Shown here piece by piece: positions 6,569-6,964 of a stretch of 6,964 nucleotides of DNA. Position numbers and translations under genes: made by a program. Origin of the DNA: Microcaldota archaeon (GTDB taxonomy: Archaea; Micrarchaeota; Micrarchaeia; Norongarragalinales; UBA97). Where the stretch lies: positions 1-6,964 of the forward strand of contig JACRGG010000054.1 of assembly GCA_016217775.1 (NCBI GenBank). Direction: 5' to 3'. The notes beneath the pieces were generated by a model. That model was not told where the DNA came from, ran no database searches, and was given only the letters and a program-made list of their open reading frames with translations. Position 1 is the first letter of the stretch, and each line of letters begins with the position of its first letter.

Positions 6569-6727
6569 ATGGCGGGGAAAAAATACCCGTGGGTAACGCA
6601 AACGGGCGATCCGCGGGCGAAAAGCCTTCTTGCGCAAAGAATGGCGCAAATTGCTGTGTTGCATAACTTGATTGTTTTCTGGTTTTTGTTATTTGGCTAC
6701 GCTTCGCCGAAGCGTTTGATTCGTTGA
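6569..6727 (+). CDS. Small ORF after ileS, probably the 5' remnant of a gene interrupted by an insertion sequence
   Basis: The ATG is the base after the ileS stop and has a GGTGA site, so translation is probably coupled to ileS. The 52-residue product begins MAGKKYPWVTQTGDPRAKS and continues through an Ala/Gln/Leu stretch to a hydrophobic run IAVLHNLIVFWFLLFG (28-43) before ending in ASPKRLIR. The last ten or so codons lie over the 3' end of the opposite-strand transposase gene (which ends at 6697), so the original reading frame was probably longer and its tail replaced by the element. I do not recognise the N-terminus. The exact junction cannot be placed without the other end of the element. 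It may also be an intact small membrane protein, which I think less likely. Confidence 0.45.
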   Translation: MAGKKYPWVTQTGDPRAKSLLAQRMAQIAVLHNLIVFWFLLFGYASPKRLIR

Positions 6728-6963
6728 TACGCCCATAGTTTGCATGCTGCTTCCTGCAGCATGCCTTTCTCGCTTGTAGCAGCGAGTTGTTCACCAAACA
6801 AACGTTTCAAAGCACTAAAAATTCCTTCAGTTGCAGGCCACCGAAAGCCGTAACGATTTTTTTTCGCCCAACGCTTGTGACCCAAAAGATTGCGTTCCTT
6901 CACCACTTGATTACGAAGTTTCGATTCAGTGTCATCACGCGCGTTTTCATCAGGCTTAAAGAT
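6697..6963 (-). CDS. Transposase, DDE type (IS4/IS5-like), C-terminal 88 residues
   Basis: The frame is open to the right edge, so the N-terminal part and the first catalytic aspartates lie outside. The GTG at 6906 is internal to this frame and not a likely start. The fragment shows the C-terminal signature of DDE_Tnp_1-type enzymes: a basic RNQVVKERNLLGHKRW stretch, then YGFRWPATEGIFSALKRLFGE (in pieces, residues 39-58), in which Glu46 is the expected third catalytic acid, and a final KLWAYQRIKRFGEA. The family cuts and joins DNA at the element's inverted repeats. The gene runs against ileS and ends inside the small ORF that follows ileS. The visible frame has no stop or frameshift, so the copy may be functional. 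Confidence 0.75.
   Translation of the reverse strand: MFKPDENARDDTESKLRNQVVKERNLLGHKRWAKKNRYGFRWPATEGIFSALKRLFGEQLAATSEKGMLQEAACKLWAYQRIKRFGEA
6700..6714. repeat. Inverted repeat, 6-bp arms
   Basis: CGCTTC (6700-6705) and GAAGCG (6709-6714) are perfect arms around a 3-base loop, just before the transposase stop when read on the - strand. Confidence 0.7.
6742..6764. repeat. Inverted repeat, 9-bp arms
   Basis: GCATGCTGC (6742-6750) and GCAGCATGC (6756-6764) are perfect arms with a 5-base loop, inside the transposase coding region. This is the strongest hairpin in the window. Confidence 0.8.
6769..6786. repeat. Inverted repeat, 6-bp arms
   Basis: CTCGCT (6769-6774) and AGCGAG (6781-6786) are perfect arms with a 6-base loop, the third in a series within 87 bases. 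Confidence 0.65.
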
Positions 6964-6964
6964 C

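Larger units (their letters stand above)
6660..6964 (-). mobile_element. Insertion sequence of IS4/IS5-like DDE type, 3' end only
   Basis: The region holds a transposase fragment on the - strand and runs off the right edge. It counts 109 G+C of 240 bases at 6661-6900, lower than the ileS lines I checked, consistent with foreign origin. The left boundary is approximate: it must lie left of 6697, the transposase stop, and terminal inverted repeats cannot be identified because only one end is in view. Confidence 0.6.

Noticed and set aside
6742..6764. CRISPR repeat or integron site
   Set aside because: There is one copy only, no spacers, and it lies within transposase coding sequence.

Overview
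The window is archaeal. It carries the conserved translation and protein-export cluster rpl31e (eL31), aIF6, prefoldin alpha (pfdA) and ftsY. eL31, aIF6 and hexameric-type prefoldin do not occur together in bacteria, and the best ribosome-binding sites (GAGGT before pfdA, GGTGA after ileS) fit archaeal use. Tight packing, short intergenic gaps and several unusual versions of core proteins suggest a small-genome, DPANN-like lineage. That placement is an inference; no rRNA or other marker here settles it.

Layout, left to right, all + strand unless stated. The 3' part of rpl31e enters from the left edge with a long Lys/Glu-rich N-terminal extension. aIF6 follows after about 50 bases, then pfdA and ftsY at about 40- and 34-base gaps, probably one transcription unit. 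The ribosomal protein LX (eL20) gene that usually sits between aIF6 and pfdA in archaea is absent from that place. After ftsY comes a T-run with a TATA-like box, then a basic 257-residue protein I do not recognise. A 112-base intergenic region with a possible terminator and a short inverted repeat leads to a complete ileS of 927 residues. A small ORF starts on the base after the ileS stop and has a canonical archaeal Shine-Dalgarno. It seems to be cut short by an insertion sequence whose transposase runs on the - strand off the right edge.

How the genes fit together: eL31 is part of the 50S exit-tunnel rim, aIF6 keeps 50S from joining 30S, prefoldin holds nascent chains, FtsY docks ribosome-SRP complexes at the membrane, and IleRS charges tRNA-Ile. 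The region is therefore mainly translation and nascent-chain handling.

The most notable observation is in IleRS. The class I HIGH signature (H-x-G-H) reads A-L-H-H at residues 49-52, while KMSKS, the editing-site motifs and the zinc ligands are intact. This resembles the swapped G-x-H-H signature of some type-2 IleRS enzymes linked to very strong mupirocin resistance. Further points are the eL31 extension with an 8-residue tandem repeat kept at protein level despite synonymous change, the absent LX gene, the unrecognised protein, and three close perfect inverted repeats at the transposase 3' end. I see no tRNA, rRNA, CRISPR array or defence system, and no convincing evidence of a wholly new multi-gene system.
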